Origin: Deinococcus depolymerans | Lineage (GTDB): Bacteria; Deinococcota; Deinococci; Deinococcales; Deinococcaceae | NCBI RefSeq assembly: GCF_039522025.1 | Contig: NZ_BAAADB010000011.1 | Location: forward strand, 1-64,000 | Length of the DNA: 64,000 nt | Direction of reading: 5' to 3' | Shown: positions 1 through 8,274 of the stretch, in pieces | Layout: every line of letters starts with the position of its first letter | Position numbering within the stretch: position 1 is the stretch's first letter | The notes under the pieces: model-generated | What the model was told of the DNA's origin: nothing | Seen by the model: the letters and a program-made list of their open reading frames with translations, nothing else | The model's database searches: none | Position numbers and translations under genes: made by a program

Positions 1-72
<72 letters not shown>

Positions 73-94
73 TAGGTTCCACATCTCTTCCCAC

Positions 95-112
95 CCAGCC
101 ACGCGTGGCTGG
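95..112. repeat. 18-bp perfect palindrome after 16S
   Basis: CCAGCCACG followed by its exact reverse complement lies 25 bases after the 16S 3' end and before the terminator. In the transcript it would form a hairpin in the 16S trailer, possibly an rRNA-processing stem. The structure is seen; the role is inferred. Confidence 0.5.
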
Positions 113-128
113 CAAGTGCTGCTCTCCT

Positions 129-166
129 CTGGCCCGGTCTTCCAAGACCGGGCCAGCGTCTTTTGT
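129..166 (+). terminator. Rho-independent terminator of the 16S transcript
   Basis: A near-perfect hairpin (arms 129-141 and 144-156, CTGGCCCGGTCTT and its complement) is followed by CGTCTTTT. It closes the 16S transcript and supports an unlinked 16S unit. Confidence 0.85.
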
Positions 167-250
167 ACTCTTGCACCGCCCGCGCGGCAGCTTCACCCTG
201 CCCGGGGCCTGCTGACGCCGCGGGAAACCTGAACCCGGTACAATCCGCGC

Positions 251-505
251 ATGACCACACCCTTCGAGCAGGCCCAGCAGGACGTTCAGACCCTGACCCG
301 CAAACCCGGCAACGACGTGCTTCTCAAACTCTACGCCCTGTTCAAACAGGGCAGCGCCGGCGACGTGAGCGGCAAACGGCCCGGCGGCTTCGACTTCGTC
401 GGCGGGGCCAAGTACGACGCCTGGGCCGAACTCCAGGGCACCCCGCCCGAACAGGCCCAGGCGCAGTACGTGGCGCTGGTCGAGCAGCTCAAAGCCAAGG
501 ACTGA
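251..505 (+). CDS. acyl-CoA-binding protein (ACBP)
   Basis: 84 aa, the usual size of a stand-alone acyl-CoA-binding protein, a soluble four-helix carrier of long-chain acyl-CoA esters. The family signature is visible around residues 27-57: a YALFKQ segment, then GDVSGKRPG, then a KYDAW block, matching the Y-x-x-YKQ, GD...RPG and K-x-DAW positions that contact CoA and the acyl chain. The start ATG lies six bases after TACAAT, so the mRNA is probably leaderless. It is a single gene between the 16S terminator and irrE. ACBPs are commoner in eukaryotes than in bacteria, so its presence is mildly notable. Confidence 0.92.
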   Translation: MTTPFEQAQQDVQTLTRKPGNDVLLKLYALFKQGSAGDVSGKRPGGFDFVGGAKYDAWAELQGTPPEQAQAQYVALVEQLKAKD

Positions 506-628
506 CCCCCGCCCCCGTTCCGTGCCTCTGCCCCGCTCAAGTCGGGCAGGCACGCCCCTTCGCCCCGGGGCCCCACCCGGCGGCGCACCTTCCTCCCCCC
601 CGGCCGCGCCGCACGGTAAGCTGCGGGG

Positions 629-1516
629 GTGAGTGACGTGCCTGCCGACCTGCCGCCCCGTCCGGCCCCCGGAGCCGACCCCGCGCCCGGCCCCGACATG
701 CTGGCGGCCGCGAAGGGCCGCATGAAGGCGCTCGCCGCCACCTACGCCGCGGATCTGCCCGGCCTGGACACCCACAGCCTGATGCACGGCCTGAACGGCG
801 TGCAGCTGAGCTTCCTGCCCATGGGTGACCGGGACGGTGCCTTCGACCCGGAACACAGCGTCATCCTGATCAACAGCCGCGTGCGTCCCGAACGGCAACG
901 CTTCACGCTCGCGCACGAGATCAGCCACGCGCTGCTGCTGGGCGACGACGACCTGCTCAGCGACCTGCACGACGCCTTCGAGGGCGACCGGCTGGAACAG
1001 GTCATCGAGACGCTGTGCAACGTGGGCGCCGCCGCGCTGCTGATGCCGGACGACCTCATTGCCGGCATGCTGGCCCGTTTCGGCCCGACCGGCCGCGCCC
1101 TGGGCGAACTCGCACGCCGCGCCGACGTGAGCGCCAGCACCGCCCTGTACGCCCTGGCCGAACACACCGAAGCCCCGGTCCTGTACGCCGTGTGCGCCCT
1201 GACCCGTCCCGAAACGGACGACCCGGACGACAGCCCCCCCCCTCCCGGCGGGAAGGTCCTGACCGTGCGGGTCTCGGGCGGCGCCCCCGGCGTGAAATAC
1301 AGCCTGCGGCCCGGCACGCCCGTTCCCGATGACCACCCGGTCGCCGTGGCGCTCGACACGCGGCTGCCCATCGTGCAGGACAGTTACGTGCCGTTCCGCT
1401 CCGGGCGGCGCATGCCCGCGCAGGTCGACGCCTTCCCCGACCGGCAGCGCGTACTGGTGAGCTTCCTGTTGCCGGGCCGCGCCGCCGAACCGGCCGCGCC
1501 GCGGGGCGAGGCGTGA
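629..1516 (+). CDS. irrE: IrrE/PprI radiation-response metalloprotease
   Basis: 295 aa. The ImmA/IrrE zinc-peptidase motif HEISH is at residues 96-100, and the spacing to Glu127 (31 residues after the first His) matches the third zinc ligand of characterised Deinococcus IrrE. After the peptidase domain come a helical HTH-like segment (about 140-185) and a GAF-like C-terminal domain (about 200-285). In Deinococcus this protein cleaves the repressor DdrO after radiation or desiccation and so de-represses the RDR regulon. The GTG start lies seven bases after TAAGCT, suggesting a leaderless mRNA; the first 20 residues are Pro-rich and variable. Its stop overlaps the folP start (GTGA), as in other Deinococcus where irrE precedes folate genes. 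Confidence 0.95.
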   Translation: MSDVPADLPPRPAPGADPAPGPDMLAAAKGRMKALAATYAADLPGLDTHSLMHGLNGVQLSFLPMGDRDGAFDPEHSVILINSRVRPERQRFTLAHEISHALLLGDDDLLSDLHDAFEGDRLEQVIETLCNVGAAALLMPDDLIAGMLARFGPTGRALGELARRADVSASTALYALAEHTEAPVLYAVCALTRPETDDPDDSPPPPGGKVLTVRVSGGAPGVKYSLRPGTPVPDDHPVAVALDTRLPIVQDSYVPFRSGRRMPAQVDAFPDRQRVLVSFLLPGRAAEPAAPRGEA

Positions 1517-2427
1517 GAGGCGTGAACCGCCTGACCTTCGGCCGCCCGGCCCCCGGCACGACCCGCACGGCACGCGGCTGGGAGTGGCGCTGGACCGGCA
1601 CGGCCGTCATGGGCATCCTGAACGTCACCCCGGACAGTTTCAGCGACGGGGGGCGGCACGCGGCCCTGCAAGACGCCCTGCAGGCAGCCCGCACCATGCA
1701 GGCGGCGGGCGTCAGCGTCCTGGACATCGGCGGGGAAAGCACCCGCCCGGGCGCCCACCCCGTCGCGGCCCACGAGGAACTCGACCGGGTGCTGCCAGTC
1801 ATCCGCGCCCTGCGTGACGCGGACGTGCTGCTCAGCGTGGACACCATGAAGGCCGAGGTGGCCGCCGCCGCCCTGCGCGCCGGAGCGCACCTGATCAACG
1901 ACGTGACCGGCCTGCGCGACCCCGAGATGCGCCGCGTGTGCGCCGACGCCGGCGCCCCCGCCTGCCTGATGCACATGCAGGGCAAGCCGCAGACCATGCA
2001 GCTCGCCCCCCACTACGACGACGTGGTGACCGAGGTGCACGGCTACCTGCGGGAGCAGGCACACGCAACGCTGGCCGCCGGCGTCCCCGACGTGATCCTC
2101 GACCCGGGCATCGGCTTCGGCAAGACGCTGGAACACAACCTGAGCCTGCTGCGCGCCCTGCCCGACCTGAGTGCAGGGCCGCACCCCGTCCTGATCGGCG
2201 CGAGCCGCAAGCGCCTGATCGACCTGATCGCGCAGGTCCCGGACGCCGCCGACCGCGACCCGGGCACGCTGGCCCTGCACCTGCACGCCGCCCGCAGCGG
2301 CGCCGCGCTGGTCCGCGCGCACGCCGCCGCCGCGCACGTCCAGGCACTGCGGGTCCAGGACGCCCTGACCCGCCCCGCGCTAGACTCGGGTGTGATGCCC
2401 CACGACACGACCAGGAACCACGCGTGA
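1513..2427 (+). CDS. folP: dihydropteroate synthase
   Basis: 304 aa. Joins p-aminobenzoate to 6-hydroxymethyl-dihydropterin diphosphate in folate synthesis. The family motifs are all present: GILNVTPDSFSDGG at about 34-47, GESTRPG (pterin/PABA loop), the INDVTG strand, LDPGIGFGKT, and a C-terminal IGASRKR. The GTG start overlaps the irrE stop by four bases and the gene ends in a GTGA overlap with folB, so translation of irrE, folP and folB is probably coupled. Confidence 0.97.
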   Translation: MRGVNRLTFGRPAPGTTRTARGWEWRWTGTAVMGILNVTPDSFSDGGRHAALQDALQAARTMQAAGVSVLDIGGESTRPGAHPVAAHEELDRVLPVIRALRDADVLLSVDTMKAEVAAAALRAGAHLINDVTGLRDPEMRRVCADAGAPACLMHMQGKPQTMQLAPHYDDVVTEVHGYLREQAHATLAAGVPDVILDPGIGFGKTLEHNLSLLRALPDLSAGPHPVLIGASRKRLIDLIAQVPDAADRDPGTLALHLHAARSGAALVRAHAAAAHVQALRVQDALTRPALDSGVMPHDTTRNHA

Positions 2428-2786
2428 GCCGCGTCGTTCTCCAGGGACTCGAATTTCACGCGCGGCACGGCGTGTTCGACACCGAAGCCGTTCTGGGCGC
2501 CCGCTTCGTCGTGGACGCCGAACTGCACTATCCCTTCGCGGACCTGAACGACGACCTGAACGAGGCCGTCAACTACGCCGAGGTGTACGCCGCCATCCAG
2601 GAGGAGGTCACGGTCCCCCGCCACCAGCTGATCGAGGTCCTGACCGTCCGGATCGCCCGGCGCCTGCTGCGCGACCAGCCGACCCTGCAGCGCGTGACCG
2701 TGCGGGTCCACAAGCCCTTCGCGCCGCTGCCCGGCGTGTTCCGCGACGTGTTCACGGAACTGACCCTGACCCGCCCCGGGCCCTGA
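2424..2786 (+). CDS. folB: dihydroneopterin aldolase
   Basis: 120 aa, the normal FolB length. Converts 7,8-dihydroneopterin to 6-hydroxymethyl-dihydropterin and glycolaldehyde. Recognisable family positions are GLEFHARHGVFDTE near the N-terminus, a NYAEVY segment (conserved Tyr and Glu in the pterin pocket) and a C-terminal RVHKPFAP with the conserved Lys. The GTG start sits in a GTGA overlap with the folP stop. Third gene of the irrE-fol operon. Confidence 0.95.
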   Translation: MSRVVLQGLEFHARHGVFDTEAVLGARFVVDAELHYPFADLNDDLNEAVNYAEVYAAIQEEVTVPRHQLIEVLTVRIARRLLRDQPTLQRVTVRVHKPFAPLPGVFRDVFTELTLTRPGP

Positions 2787-2789
2787 CCC

Positions 2790-3344
2790 ATGACCCGCCC
2801 CGCTCCCTCCCCGAACCCCCCGGCCCACGCGGACGCCTTCATCGCGCTGGGCGCCAACCTCGGCGACCCGCTGCGCACGCTGCGCTGGGCCGTCACGCAG
2901 CTCGGCGCGCTGGGCCGGGTGCAGGGCGTCTCGGCGCTGTACCGCACCGCGCCGGTCGGCGGTCCCCCCGGCCAGCCCGACTACCTGAACGCCGCCGCGC
3001 AGCTGCGCACCACCCTGGCCCCGGCAGTCCTGCTGGCCGCGCTGCACGCCCTGGAAGCCCAGGCCGGCCGGGAACGCCACGAACGCTGGGCGGCCCGCAC
3101 CCTGGACCTCGACCTGATCACGTACGCGGACCTGATCAGCACCGACCCCGCCCTGAGCCTCCCGCACCCGCGTGCCTGGGAGCGGCCCTTCGTGCTGGCC
3201 CCGCTGCGCGACCTGCAGCCGGACCTGCGCTCCCCGCTCAGTGGCGAGCGCGTGCAGGACGCCCTGCGCCGCCTCGGCAACGGCGGGCTGGGGGAACGCG
3301 ACCCCCACTGGCTCCGCCCCCACCCCGGCCCCCCACCGAGCTGA
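2790..3344 (+). CDS. folK: 2-amino-4-hydroxy-6-hydroxymethyldihydropteridine pyrophosphokinase
   Basis: 184 aa. Transfers pyrophosphate from ATP to 6-hydroxymethyl-dihydropterin, the step before FolP. Motifs: IALGANLGDP at the N-terminus, RTAPVGGPPGQPDYLNA in the substrate loop, an E-x-x-x-GRERHERW basic loop, and the TLDLDLITY metal-binding Asp pair. It starts three bases after the folB stop, completing a compact irrE-folP-folB-folK operon. Confidence 0.96.
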   Translation: MTRPAPSPNPPAHADAFIALGANLGDPLRTLRWAVTQLGALGRVQGVSALYRTAPVGGPPGQPDYLNAAAQLRTTLAPAVLLAALHALEAQAGRERHERWAARTLDLDLITYADLISTDPALSLPHPRAWERPFVLAPLRDLQPDLRSPLSGERVQDALRRLGNGGLGERDPHWLRPHPGPPPS

Positions 3345-3398
3345 CCGTCACCACCCACGCCGTTCCCGACCCGCCGGGACGCTATGCTGGGAAGCGAC

Positions 3399-3896
3399 AT
3401 GAGCGAGCAAACCAAAACCACCGGCCACGGAAGCGCGGGCCGCGCGCTGCTGTGGGTCGCCATCCTTCTCAGCGTGACGCTGCTGGGCTTCGTGACCGCC
3501 ACCGCCGTCCGTAACAACCCGATCTACAGCGACCGGGAAGCCAACGGCGTCAGCAAGTACCGCTTCATCGAGACCTGCAAGGAACTGGCCGCCGACACCG
3601 AGGCCCTCACGGTCGGCGCGGCCGGCCAGAGCATTCCCCTCAAGACCCTGATCGAGCAGAGCGCCCCGCTGAAAGCCGGCGACACCATCCACGCCGACCT
3701 GGACGCCGAACCCGCCCAGATCATCAAGGCCACCCAGCCGGTCGACGGCGGCGGCTGGACCCTGACCGCTCCCGCCACCGTGGCCGTCCACAGCCGCGCC
3801 GGAGGCGTCAACACCCTCGGCCAGCTCCCCCTGCAGTGCGCCCACGACAAGAAGACCGGCAAGACCACCGCGCAGCTCAGCCTGCCCGGCCAGTAA
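3399..3896 (+). CDS. membrane-anchored protein of unknown function
   Basis: 165 aa from the ATG at 3399. An upstream in-frame ATG at 3384 overlaps the probable -10 TATGCT and is less likely; GGGAAG precedes the chosen ATG. One N-terminal transmembrane segment (about residues 15-36, rich in Leu, Val and Ala) is followed by an extracytoplasmic beta-rich domain with two Cys (in FIETCKEL and PLQCAHDK) that could form a disulfide. No family was recognised. It follows folK by 54 bp but probably has its own promoter, and ends in a strong terminator. Confidence 0.75.
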   Translation: MSEQTKTTGHGSAGRALLWVAILLSVTLLGFVTATAVRNNPIYSDREANGVSKYRFIETCKELAADTEALTVGAAGQSIPLKTLIEQSAPLKAGDTIHADLDAEPAQIIKATQPVDGGGWTLTAPATVAVHSRAGGVNTLGQLPLQCAHDKKTGKTTAQLSLPGQ

Positions 3897-3910
3897 GCAC
3901 ACACAGCCGA

Positions 3911-3950
3911 GCGGCAGGCCGCGCCCCCACACGGCGCGGCCTGCCGCTTT
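3911..3950 (+). terminator. Rho-independent terminator
   Basis: Perfect 15-bp stem (3911-3925 with 3933-3947, GCGGCAGGCCGCGCC) and a 7-base loop, followed by TTTCAT, placed 15 bases after the stop of the membrane-anchored gene. Confidence 0.88.
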
Positions 3951-3997
3951 CATCCCGTCGGCCGCCGCGCCTTCCGCCCGGATGGCAGGACCACTCA

Positions 3998-4129
3998 TAC
4001 GGACTCCGTTTGTTTCGTTCACAGATCGGAACATCACCGATCTGTTAACTCCACGTCCGGAACCCGGTTTTCTCCCACTCGCTTCGCTCGGATTGAACGG
4101 CTTTGTAAGCCATTAAATCGGAGTCCGTA
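3998..4129 (-). repeat. TNA-flanked MITE-like repeat, copy a, with an adjacent solo end palindrome
   Basis: Reverse-oriented copy. The left end TACGGACTCCG is preceded by TCA (3995-3997). The right end CGGAGTCCGTA is followed by TGA, then a 13-bp palindrome TACGGACTCCGTA (4133-4145) made of the two element ends fused, then TCA (4146-4148). The outer TCA pair is a 3-bp direct repeat, and the right one is the stop codon of the minus-strand gene. Internal hairpins: CAGATCGG/CCGATCTG and TTGAACGGCTT/AAGCC-type. Confidence 0.9.
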
Positions 4130-4145
4130 TGATACGGACTCCGTA

Positions 4146-4460
4146 TCACATCACCCCTTCAAGGCCGCTGAGGCACTCCTCGGCAATGGCGCGGGCCAGC
4201 GGATCGCGGGTGCTGCGGGCGTAACTGACGCCCAGCTGCAGGTGCCGCTGACTGCCCGGCCCGCCCACGAGTTCCAGCGTCTGGTAGAACGCCAGGTGCG
4301 TGTGCGCCAGCAGCACGTCCCGCGTGCGTTCCGGCGGCAGCAGGGTCAGGATGCCCAGCGCCTCCTCGTAGGACGCCAGGGCGCGGCGCTGGTCGCCCTC
4401 GACCGCCCATTCACGGCCCAGTTGCAGGGCGCGGGCGGCGGTCAGGTACGAGCTTCTCAT
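4146..4460 (-). CDS. small TPR-like helical protein
   Basis: 104 aa. The sequence is all helical and fits tetratricopeptide-type helix pairs: a run of A-x-x-LGREWAVEGDQRRALASYEEALGIL is a good TPR repeat, followed by helices containing LLAHTHLAFYQTLE and HLQLGVSYAR. A scaffold or interaction role is likely; the partner is unknown. The start ATG lies seven bases after TAGAAT on the minus strand (leaderless). The reading frame is open further upstream only because it runs into repeat copy b. Its TGA stop is the target triplet of repeat copy a. Confidence 0.75.
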   Translation of the reverse strand: MRSSYLTAARALQLGREWAVEGDQRRALASYEEALGILTLLPPERTRDVLLAHTHLAFYQTLELVGGPGSQRHLQLGVSYARSTRDPLARAIAEECLSGLEGVM

Positions 4461-4505
4461 GCAGGGGATTCTAGCGGCTTGCCGGGACACCCGCGCGTGG
4501 CGTTG

Positions 4506-4674
4506 ACGACCCGCAAGGAAGCCGGGTGGCCAACACCACTCCCGGAGTCCGTTCAATCCGAGCGGATGCGACTCGGAGAGCTGCGCCGCAGAGCAGGAGC
4601 TGGGCGGGTTCCGGACGTGGAGCTGGCAATCCGGTGAACTTCCGGATGGTCGGCGAAACAAACGGCAGTCCGTA
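4506..4674 (+). repeat. MITE-like repeat, copy b (degenerate left end)
   Basis: Forward-oriented copy. The right end GGCAGTCCGTA is followed by TCA (4675-4677), which is the stop codon of the yraN-type gene. It has the long internal arm (GAGAGCTGCGCCGCAGAGC) and the CAATCCGG/CCGGATGG hairpin. The left end has diverged and no clean TNA duplicate is visible there, so the left boundary is approximate. Confidence 0.75.
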
Positions 4675-5016
4675 TCAGTCCAGTGGAAGGAGGCTCAGGC
4701 GTCCGTCCAGCGCCCGCCCGTCAATGGTCAGGACCTCCAGGCGACAGGGGAGATCGTCACGGCCCAGTTCGCGCGTCAGGTACCCCAGGGCCGCGCGGCG
4801 CATCAGCGCCAGCTTGCGCGGGGTGACGCTCTCGGCGGCACTCCCGAAGCGCGCGGAGCGGCGCTGCCGGACCTCCGTGAACACCAGCGTGCCGTCCGGC
4901 TCCCGGGAGATCAGGTCGATCTCGCCGCCCGGCACGCGGTAATTGCGGCGCAGGACCTCGCGGCCCAGCGCGCGCAGGTGCGCCTCGGCGCGGTCCTCGG
5001 CGTCCGCGCCCTTCAC
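4675..5016 (-). CDS. YraN/UPF0102 family protein (nuclease-fold)
   Basis: 113 aa. Typical UPF0102 pattern: an N-terminal helix with [19 protein letters not shown], then GGEIDLIS, then [11 protein letters not shown]. This is the E...D...E-x-[VK] arrangement of restriction-endonuclease-like folds (here Arg replaces the usual Lys in the E-V-K position, as seen in EVRQR). The function in bacteria is unclear, possibly Holliday-junction or nucleic-acid related. The GTG start overlaps the stop of a 13-codon micro-ORF (5013-5054) that also overlaps the HAD gene. Its TGA stop is the flanking triplet of repeat copy b. Confidence 0.85.
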   Translation of the reverse strand: MKGADAEDRAEAHLRALGREVLRRNYRVPGGEIDLISREPDGTLVFTEVRQRRSARFGSAAESVTPRKLALMRRAALGYLTRELGRDDLPCRLEVLTIDGRALDGRLSLLPLD

Positions 5017-5054
5017 GCCTGCCGTCCACGGGCAGGTGCCGCGGGGCCGCTCAT
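5013..5054 (-). CDS. candidate bridging micro-ORF between HAD and yraN genes
   Basis: A 13-codon ORF ([13 protein letters not shown]) whose ATG overlaps the HAD stop (ATGA) and whose TGA overlaps the yraN GTG (GTGA). It would let ribosomes run from one gene to the next without a Shine-Dalgarno site in the 35-bp gap. The overlaps are seen; the coupling role is inferred. In GC-rich DNA such an open frame can occur by chance. Confidence 0.35.
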   Translation of the reverse strand: MSGPAAPARGRQA

Positions 5055-5716
5055 GCCAGCCAGTCGGCCCAGGACGTGAAATCCGGCGCGGTCCACTGCG
5101 CCCCCGCCTCCCGCAGGGCCGCGCCGGGCGCGGTGGTGGTCAGCGCGACCACGCGGCAGCCCGCCCCGGCCGCGCTGCGCACGCCGTTCACGGCGTCCTC
5201 GTGCGCCAGGCAGTCGGCCGGGCGCAGGCCCAGCCGCGCGGCCCCCAGCAGGAACGGTTCCGGATGCGGTTTGCCGCGCGTGACGTCCTCGCCCAGCACG
5301 CGCGGCCCGAAACGGTGCCCCAGCCCCAGCGCCTCCATGCCGAACCCGACATTCACGCGGTCGGCACTCGTGACCAGTGCGAACGGAATGCCGCGCGCGT
5401 CCAGCGCGTCCAGGTACCCGCTGAGGCCCGCCACCTCGCGCAGCGCCCCCGCCGCCAGCTCACGGTACCGGCCCTCCTTGGCCTCATGAAAACGCGCGGC
5501 CAGCGCCGCGTCCGGGTAGGTGCCGGTCAGCCGCTCGATGATCTCCGGGTTGCGGCCCCCGTCCACCTTGGTGTCCAGGTCGTGGTCGGACAGGGCCAGG
5601 CCCAGCACCTCGGCCGCCACCTCCTGCCACGCCCGCCGGTGAAAGTGATTGTTCGCGGTCAGCACGCCGTCCATGTCGAACAGCACGCCCGCCGGACGCC
5701 ACGGCCAGCCGCTCAC
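5051..5716 (-). CDS. HAD-superfamily hydrolase, beta-phosphoglucomutase-like
   Basis: 221 aa. HAD motifs are in order: I, FDMDGVL (nucleophile and acid Asp) near residue 12; II, LVTSAD; III, the Lys of GKPHPEP; IV, HEDAVNG. The helical cap between motif I and II and the V/I-F-DMDGVL start are typical of the beta-phosphoglucomutase/phosphoglycolate phosphatase branch. Substrate is not predictable; a sugar phosphate is likely. The GTG start overlaps the stop of the dsRNA-binding gene by four bases (GTGA), so the two are cotranslated. Confidence 0.88.
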   Translation of the reverse strand: MSGWPWRPAGVLFDMDGVLTANNHFHRRAWQEVAAEVLGLALSDHDLDTKVDGGRNPEIIERLTGTYPDAALAARFHEAKEGRYRELAAGALREVAGLSGYLDALDARGIPFALVTSADRVNVGFGMEALGLGHRFGPRVLGEDVTRGKPHPEPFLLGAARLGLRPADCLAHEDAVNGVRSAAGAGCRVVALTTTAPGAALREAGAQWTAPDFTSWADWLA

Positions 5717-6174
5717 AGCGGTCCGTCCGGCCGCTCCAGGTCGTCAGGGCCGTGCCCGAGGTCCAGCAGCAGGTCCCGGTACAGCCGCCCGGCCCGGCGG
5801 CGCACGTCGTCCAGCGTGGCGTCCTCCGGCGCGAACTCCAGCGCGGCCTCCAGCGCCCCGGCCAGGACCGCGCCGTAGATCGGCCAGCGTTCACCGGCGG
5901 CGCTGACCTCCTGGCCCGTGCCGGCCGGTCCGGTCGCGCCGGGCAGGTCCGCGCCGGGTTGCGCGTTCAGCACCCCCAGCGCCGACTCGGCCGCCGCGCG
6001 CTCCGCGTCCCGTTTGCTGCGGCCCTCGCCTCCCTCGCCCAGCACCTGCCCGCCGGCCCGGACCGTCACCCGGAAGCGGCGGTCATGCGGGGGACCGTGC
6101 GCTTCCGCCTCGAAGGTGGGGGCGCCCAGGCCCAGCGTCAGCGCCCGCGCGATCAGATCACCCTTGGCATTCAT
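5713..6174 (-). CDS. stand-alone double-stranded-RNA-binding-domain protein
   Basis: 153 aa. Residues about 3-70 form a dsRBD like the C-terminal domain of RNase III: an [22 protein letters not shown] strand region, then [20 protein letters not shown], where the KR-DAE-x-x-AA signature contacts the RNA major groove. The remaining 80 residues are helical and match no RNase III catalytic motif (no ERLEFLGD). Start ATG is seven bases after TACGCT (leaderless), back-to-back with the next plus-strand gene. Probably binds structured RNA; a nuclease function is not supported. Confidence 0.85.
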   Translation of the reverse strand: MNAKGDLIARALTLGLGAPTFEAEAHGPPHDRRFRVTVRAGGQVLGEGGEGRSKRDAERAAAESALGVLNAQPGADLPGATGPAGTGQEVSAAGERWPIYGAVLAGALEAALEFAPEDATLDDVRRRAGRLYRDLLLDLGHGPDDLERPDGPL

Positions 6175-6220
6175 GCCGCCCAGCGTAGCGCGGCGCGGCC
6201 CGCAGGGGCTACGCTGACCC

Positions 6221-6775
6221 ATGCCGCGCCCCCTGCCGACACTGTGCCTCCTACCGACACTGCGCCCCCTGTCAACGCTGTGCGCCCTGCTGCTGGGCAC
6301 TGCCCTCACCGCGCCTCCTGCCGCCAGTCAGGCTGCCCCCGTCGCCATCCCCGCTACTGGGGGCGTCCCGCTGCCCAGGCCCGGTCAGCACTGGACCCTG
6401 GAGGCCCGCACGGCCGACGGCGAGACCTTCCGGACGACCCTGCGCCTCAGCGCCGCGCCCCCCGCCGACCCCGGCACCTTCCGCGCCGACCGGGGCACCC
6501 TGCTGCTGGACGCGGAGGCCGGAACGCTGATCGCCCTGGACCTGCAAGACGCCCGGGACGGAGGTCTGGGTCTGGCCTGCGCCGTCCGCCTGAACGCCGA
6601 CCGCAGCGCCCTGGAGGCTGCCGGCGTGCTGGCCAGCGGTACCCTGACCGAACTGCCGGCCCGCCTGGAAGCCGCGCTGGCCGTCCTGAACGTCACCCGC
6701 ACCCCGCAGCAGCAGGAGGAGGCCGCGCGGGAACTCGGCCTGGGAAGCTGCGCGCTGAGCGTCCAGATCCCCTGA
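6221..6775 (+). CDS. secreted protein, paralogue of the 8275-8805 product
   Basis: 184 aa with an N-terminal signal peptide (hydrophobic stretch about 10-38, probable cleavage after AAS-QA). The mature part shares a core with the gene on the other side of ura[17 protein letters not shown] corresponds to [16 protein letters not shown], and the C-terminal GSCALSV to GTCTLTL. Each carries Cys residues near the middle and the end, consistent with a disulfide in an exported protein. No known family. The ATG follows TACGCT by five bases (leaderless). Confidence 0.75.
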   Translation: MPRPLPTLCLLPTLRPLSTLCALLLGTALTAPPAASQAAPVAIPATGGVPLPRPGQHWTLEARTADGETFRTTLRLSAAPPADPGTFRADRGTLLLDAEAGTLIALDLQDARDGGLGLACAVRLNADRSALEAAGVLASGTLTELPARLEAALAVLNVTRTPQQQEEAARELGLGSCALSVQIP

Positions 6776-6958
6776 CCGAACCGGGACCCCTGACGACACC
6801 CACCCAGACTGACCCTGGCGTGTGCGCTACCCTGAGCGCCCGGAGCAACCCACGCGAACGGCCTGTTCGCGCCCATCCGCCCCTGCCCTGGCCCCCCCAT
6901 CCGGGCCGCGCGGGCGCCGTCATCCTGCCCCTTTTTTCCCTCCGGAGGTCATTTCACC

Positions 6959-8200
6959 TTGAGCGCATCCACCGTCAACGATCCCGCCCGCCGCGTCGTG
7001 CTGGGCCTGCAACACTCGGTCGCCATGTTCGGCGCGACCGTCCTCGTGCCCATCCTGGTGGGCCTGTCGCCCAGCGTCGCACTGTTCGGCGCGGGCGTCG
7101 CCACGCTGATCTTCCATCTGCTCACGCGTGGGCAGGTACCGATCTTCCTGGGCAGTTCCTTCGCGTTCATCGCGCCCACCGCGCTGGTCGTGAAGGAATT
7201 CGGCCCGGCCGCCGCCGGGGGAGGCCTGATGGCCGCCGGCCTCATGTACCTGCTGTTCAGCGGCCTCGTGAAACTCCTGGGCACGGACCGCCTGCTGCGG
7301 GTGTTCCCGCCCGTCGTGACCGGCCCCGTCATCATCGTGATCGGCCTGGGCCTCAGCAGCGTCGCCGTGAACCAGGCGAAGACGAACTGGTGGCTGGCCC
7401 TCGCCACTCTCCTGGCCGCCATCGTGGCCAGCATCTACGGGCGCGGCCTGTTCCGCATGCTGCCCATCCTGATCGGCGTCGTCACCGGGTACGTCGTGTC
7501 CCTGCTGACCGGGCAGGTCAGCCGTGAGGGCCTGGACGCCATCGCCGCCGCGCCCCTGCTGGGCCTCCCGGACTTCCACGCCCCCGCCCTGGACTGGCGG
7601 GCCGTGGCGATCATCGCGCCCGTCGCGGTCGTCACGTTCATCGAACACGTCGGGGACGTCATCGTGAACGGCCGCGTCGTCGGGAAGAACTTCCTGGAGA
7701 ACCCCGGCCTGAGCCGCACCCTGTTTGCCGACGGCCTGGCGAACATGAGCAGCGCCGCGCTCGGCGGACCCGCCGCCACCACCTACGCCGAGAACACCGG
7801 CGTCCTCGCCCTGACCCGCGTGTACGACCCGCGCGTCCTGCAGATCGGGGCCGCGTTCGCCATCCTGTTCGGCTGCTCCCCGAAACTCGCCGCCGTCCTG
7901 AAAAGCCTCCCGCAGGGTGTGCTGGGCGGCGTGAGCATCCTGCTGTTCGGCATGATCGCGTCGGTCGGCATCCGCACCCTGAGCGAGGCGCGGATCGACT
8001 TCGCGCACAGCCGCAACCTGATCATCGTGTCCCTGATCCTGGTTCTCGGGCTGGGCGGCGCCGCGTTCCCCATCAGCGTCGCCGGAACCAGCCTGGAACT
8101 TCACGGCATGGCCCTCGCCGCGCTGGTCGGCATCCTCGCCAACCTGATCCTGCCCACCCAGAAACCAGAGACGGACGAGCCCGAACGCACCCTGCACTGA
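6959..8200 (+). CDS. uraA: uracil/xanthine permease (NCS2 family)
   Basis: 413 aa, about 14 membrane segments. It carries UraA hallmarks: [10 protein letters not shown] in TM3, the FIEHVGDV segment with the substrate-contacting Glu, and [17 protein letters not shown], matching the AENxG substrate/proton motif of TM10. Predicted proton-coupled uracil importer in the inner membrane. The start is TTG at 6959, supported by CGGAGGT nine bases upstream. The 180-bp leader holds a TACCCT hexamer (about 6828), a small CGCGAAC/GTTCGCG hairpin (6853-6871) and a T-run (6932-6937); regulation by attenuation is possible but not demonstrable here. Confidence 0.92.
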   Translation: MSASTVNDPARRVVLGLQHSVAMFGATVLVPILVGLSPSVALFGAGVATLIFHLLTRGQVPIFLGSSFAFIAPTALVVKEFGPAAAGGGLMAAGLMYLLFSGLVKLLGTDRLLRVFPPVVTGPVIIVIGLGLSSVAVNQAKTNWWLALATLLAAIVASIYGRGLFRMLPILIGVVTGYVVSLLTGQVSREGLDAIAAAPLLGLPDFHAPALDWRAVAIIAPVAVVTFIEHVGDVIVNGRVVGKNFLENPGLSRTLFADGLANMSSAALGGPAATTYAENTGVLALTRVYDPRVLQIGAAFAILFGCSPKLAAVLKSLPQGVLGGVSILLFGMIASVGIRTLSEARIDFAHSRNLIIVSLILVLGLGGAAFPISVAGTSLELHGMALAALVGILANLILPTQKPETDEPERTLH

Positions 8201-8208
8201 AGATGTCC

Positions 8209-8255
8209 CGCGCCCCGGCCCCCGGCTGTCACCTGAGGCAGCGGGCCGGGGCGCG
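8209..8255 (+). terminator. uraA terminator hairpin
   Basis: Perfect 13-bp stem (CGCGCCCCGGCCC at 8209-8221 with its complement at 8243-8255) nine bases after the uraA stop. There is no T-run. The hairpin ends just before the TACGCT promoter hexamer of the next gene. Confidence 0.75.
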
Positions 8256-8274
8256 TGCTGCTACGCTCGCGGTC

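Noticed and set aside
505..640. RDRM upstream of irrE
   Set aside because: No TTAYG-N7-CRTAA palindrome is found there; irrE is known to be constitutive.
4461..4661. N-terminal extension of the TPR-like gene
   Set aside because: The extra codons are translated repeat sequence; a leaderless promoter marks the ATG at 4460.
6776..6958. PyrR-type attenuator in the uraA leader
   Set aside because: A small hairpin and a T-run are present but the PyrR-binding loop consensus is not visible.
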